A DNA stretch of 7,145 bases, from assembly GCA_007118525.1 (NCBI GenBank), contig SKRK01000160.1:1-7145 (forward strand), in the 5' to 3' direction. Shown piece by piece: positions 6,383-7,145 of the stretch; position 1 is the stretch's first letter, and each line of letters starts with the position of its first letter. This DNA is from Balneolaceae bacterium (GTDB lineage: Bacteria > Bacteroidota > Rhodothermia > Balneolales > Balneolaceae). The notes beneath the pieces were generated by a model that had not been told where the DNA came from, ran no database searches, and saw only the letters and a list, made by a program, of their open reading frames with translations. The translations under genes were made by a program, and so were the position numbers.

Positions 6383-6574
6383 AGCTTGCTTAGTGAAAAG
6401 ATGAGTGATGATACAAAGTTCACTCTATAATTAACAGTATGTTGCAAGAAGTAACCTTATTTATCATTTTTTAAACGAGTTTTTAATCAAGAATTGTGAT
6501 GGGTAACATTCATAGAATATGTTATTTTGGCAGCTAAGTGATATCAGTTCTCATAAAAAAGTATTGTGTTAGAA
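6383..6574. promoter_or_regulatory. Divergent intergenic region with probable promoters for ddl and the response regulator
   Basis: This AT-rich 192-base region separates the minus-strand ddl operon from the plus-strand response regulator, so both transcription units should start here. For ddl, GAACTTTG on the minus strand (6414-6421) matches the Bacteroidota -7 element TAnnTTTG at all but one fixed position. For the regulator, TTATTTTG (6522-6529) is a similar near match, and TTGTGA (6494-6499) with TATGTT (6518-6523) at 18-bp spacing is an alternative. The -33 spacings are not ideal, so exact promoter positions are uncertain. No hairpin or riboswitch is apparent. Confidence 0.35.
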
Positions 6575-6952
6575 ATGAATCAAGCAAGGATTCTGGTTGT
6601 GGAAGATGAGGAGATGACTGCGCGTTTAATTCTCTACAGGCTCAAATCATTGGGGCACGAAACCCGTCATGCAAAAGATGGGGTGGAAGGGTTGAAAATG
6701 ATTAAGGAGTTCAATCCCGACCTGGTGGTTTTGGATGTGATGTTGCCCGGGAAGTCAGGTTTTGAAATTTTACAGGAACTGCACGATGATCCCGGGTTTG
6801 AATCGGGCAATATCAGGGTAATCATGCTCTCCAATAAGAAGAGTGTGGAGGATGTTTCACGCGGGTTTAATTTGGGCGCCATGGAGTACGTTCCCAAGCC
6901 TTTCAAAATGGATGAATTTTTACTTCGTCTGAAAAGAGTATTAAATCAATAA
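6575..6952 (+). CDS. Stand-alone CheY-like response regulator receiver protein
   Basis: A 125-residue single receiver domain with no output domain. The acidic pocket is E10-D11, the phospho-acceptor is D54 in LVVLDVMLPGKSG, the switch Ser is S86 (IMLSNKKS), the aromatic is Y105, and the invariant Lys is K108 in VPKPF. All catalytic residues are present, so it should be phosphorylated by a histidine kinase not in the window and signal through protein contacts. The ATG at 6575 was chosen because it gives MNQARILVVEDEE, the usual distance to the first strand. A GTG at 6566 would add only M-L-E and cannot be excluded, since neither has a good ribosome site. An in-frame stop at 6554 limits the start. 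The next gene begins 8 nt after its stop, suggesting an operon and possibly a functional link with that membrane protein. Confidence 0.93.
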   Translation: MNQARILVVEDEEMTARLILYRLKSLGHETRHAKDGVEGLKMIKEFNPDLVVLDVMLPGKSGFEILQELHDDPGFESGNIRVIMLSNKKSVEDVSRGFNLGAMEYVPKPFKMDEFLLRLKRVLNQ

Positions 6953-6960
6953 TATCCCAT

Positions 6961-7145
6961 TTGATAGACTATTTAAATACACATGCTGAACAGATTGTGC
7001 TGATTGCCGTTATTTTTCTGGCACTCTTCAGCTTGCTCGTCTTTGTGGGGGCTATCGGCAGCAGGTGGTTGCTCAACAGATCTGAAAAAAGAAAAGCAAG
7101 AATTCGCAGCGACCTGTCAAATCTGGTGATTCAATACATTAGCAA
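6961..7145 (+). CDS. Membrane-anchored protein of unknown function, partial (N-terminal 61 residues)
   Basis: An open frame continues to the window end. The only plausible start I find is TTG at 6961, 8 nt after the response regulator stop; the frame is closed by TGA at 6913 further up. The product begins (M)IDYLNTHAEQ, followed by a strong hydrophobic helix (about residues 12-34, IVLIAVIFLALFSLLVFVGA), then a basic stretch, RWLLNRSEKRKARIR (35-49), and the start of an amphipathic helix. The positive-inside rule puts the N-terminus outside and the large remainder in the cytoplasm. I do not recognise the family from this fragment. In related bacteria, membrane-anchored helical-repeat (HEAT-like) proteins next to such receivers come to mind, but that is only recollection. 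The next gene's close spacing to the regulator suggests co-expression. Confidence 0.6.
   Translation, partial: MIDYLNTHAEQIVLIAVIFLALFSLLVFVGAIGSRWLLNRSEKRKARIRSDLSNLVIQYIS

Noticed and set aside
6566..6574. GTG start giving a response regulator three residues longer
   Set aside because: Possible, but the ATG at 6575 gives the usual receiver N-terminus and there is no better ribosome site for the GTG.

Overview
The window reads as a chromosomal piece of a bacterium related to Bacteroidota, most likely the Balneolota/Rhodothermota branch. This rests on the malate dehydrogenase, which by memory resembles the Salinibacter-type LDH-like enzyme, on the weak or absent Shine-Dalgarno sequences before most genes, and on moderate base composition. 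It is inference; no database was searched. No tRNA, rRNA, CRISPR array, insertion sequence or phage gene is visible.

Layout, left to right. (1) Positions 1-1493, minus strand: three small genes transcribed in the order 1493->978, 949->308, 290->1 (the last cut by the window edge). Each encodes one N-terminal membrane helix followed by an extracytoplasmic domain, and they resemble the minor pilin series PilV-like, PilW-like, PilX-like. (2) Positions 1494-1739: a 246-base intergenic stretch with a strong intrinsic terminator for mdh, a 13-bp dyad, and an imperfect tandem repeat rich in small palindromes just upstream of the pilin-like genes. (3) Positions 1740-6382, minus strand: ddl (D-alanine-D-alanine ligase family), an SBP_bac_5-type lipoprotein, nadK (NAD kinase) and mdh (malate dehydrogenase). 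The first three are tightly packed (3-nt gap, then a 4-nt ATGA overlap). mdh follows after 138 nt and ends at the terminator. (4) Positions 6383-6574: a divergent intergenic region. (5) Positions 6575-7145, plus strand: a stand-alone CheY-like response regulator followed by the beginning of a single-pass membrane protein cut off by the window end.

How the genes may work together. The minor pilin-like genes probably form part of a secretion or fibre apparatus of the type IV filament superfamily; its ATPase, peptidase and major pilin lie outside the window. The ddl-SBP-nadK-mdh unit mixes cell-wall precursor synthesis, a membrane-anchored solute/peptide-binding lipoprotein, NADP synthesis and central carbon metabolism. 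The physical coupling of the lipoprotein with ddl and nadK is the least expected part. The response regulator and membrane protein look like the head of a separate signalling/surface operon.

No system can be demonstrated as new from this sequence alone. The best candidates for follow-up are the pilin-like trio with non-canonical N-termini, the orphan binding-protein lipoprotein, the divergent Ddl, and the response regulator/membrane-protein pair.
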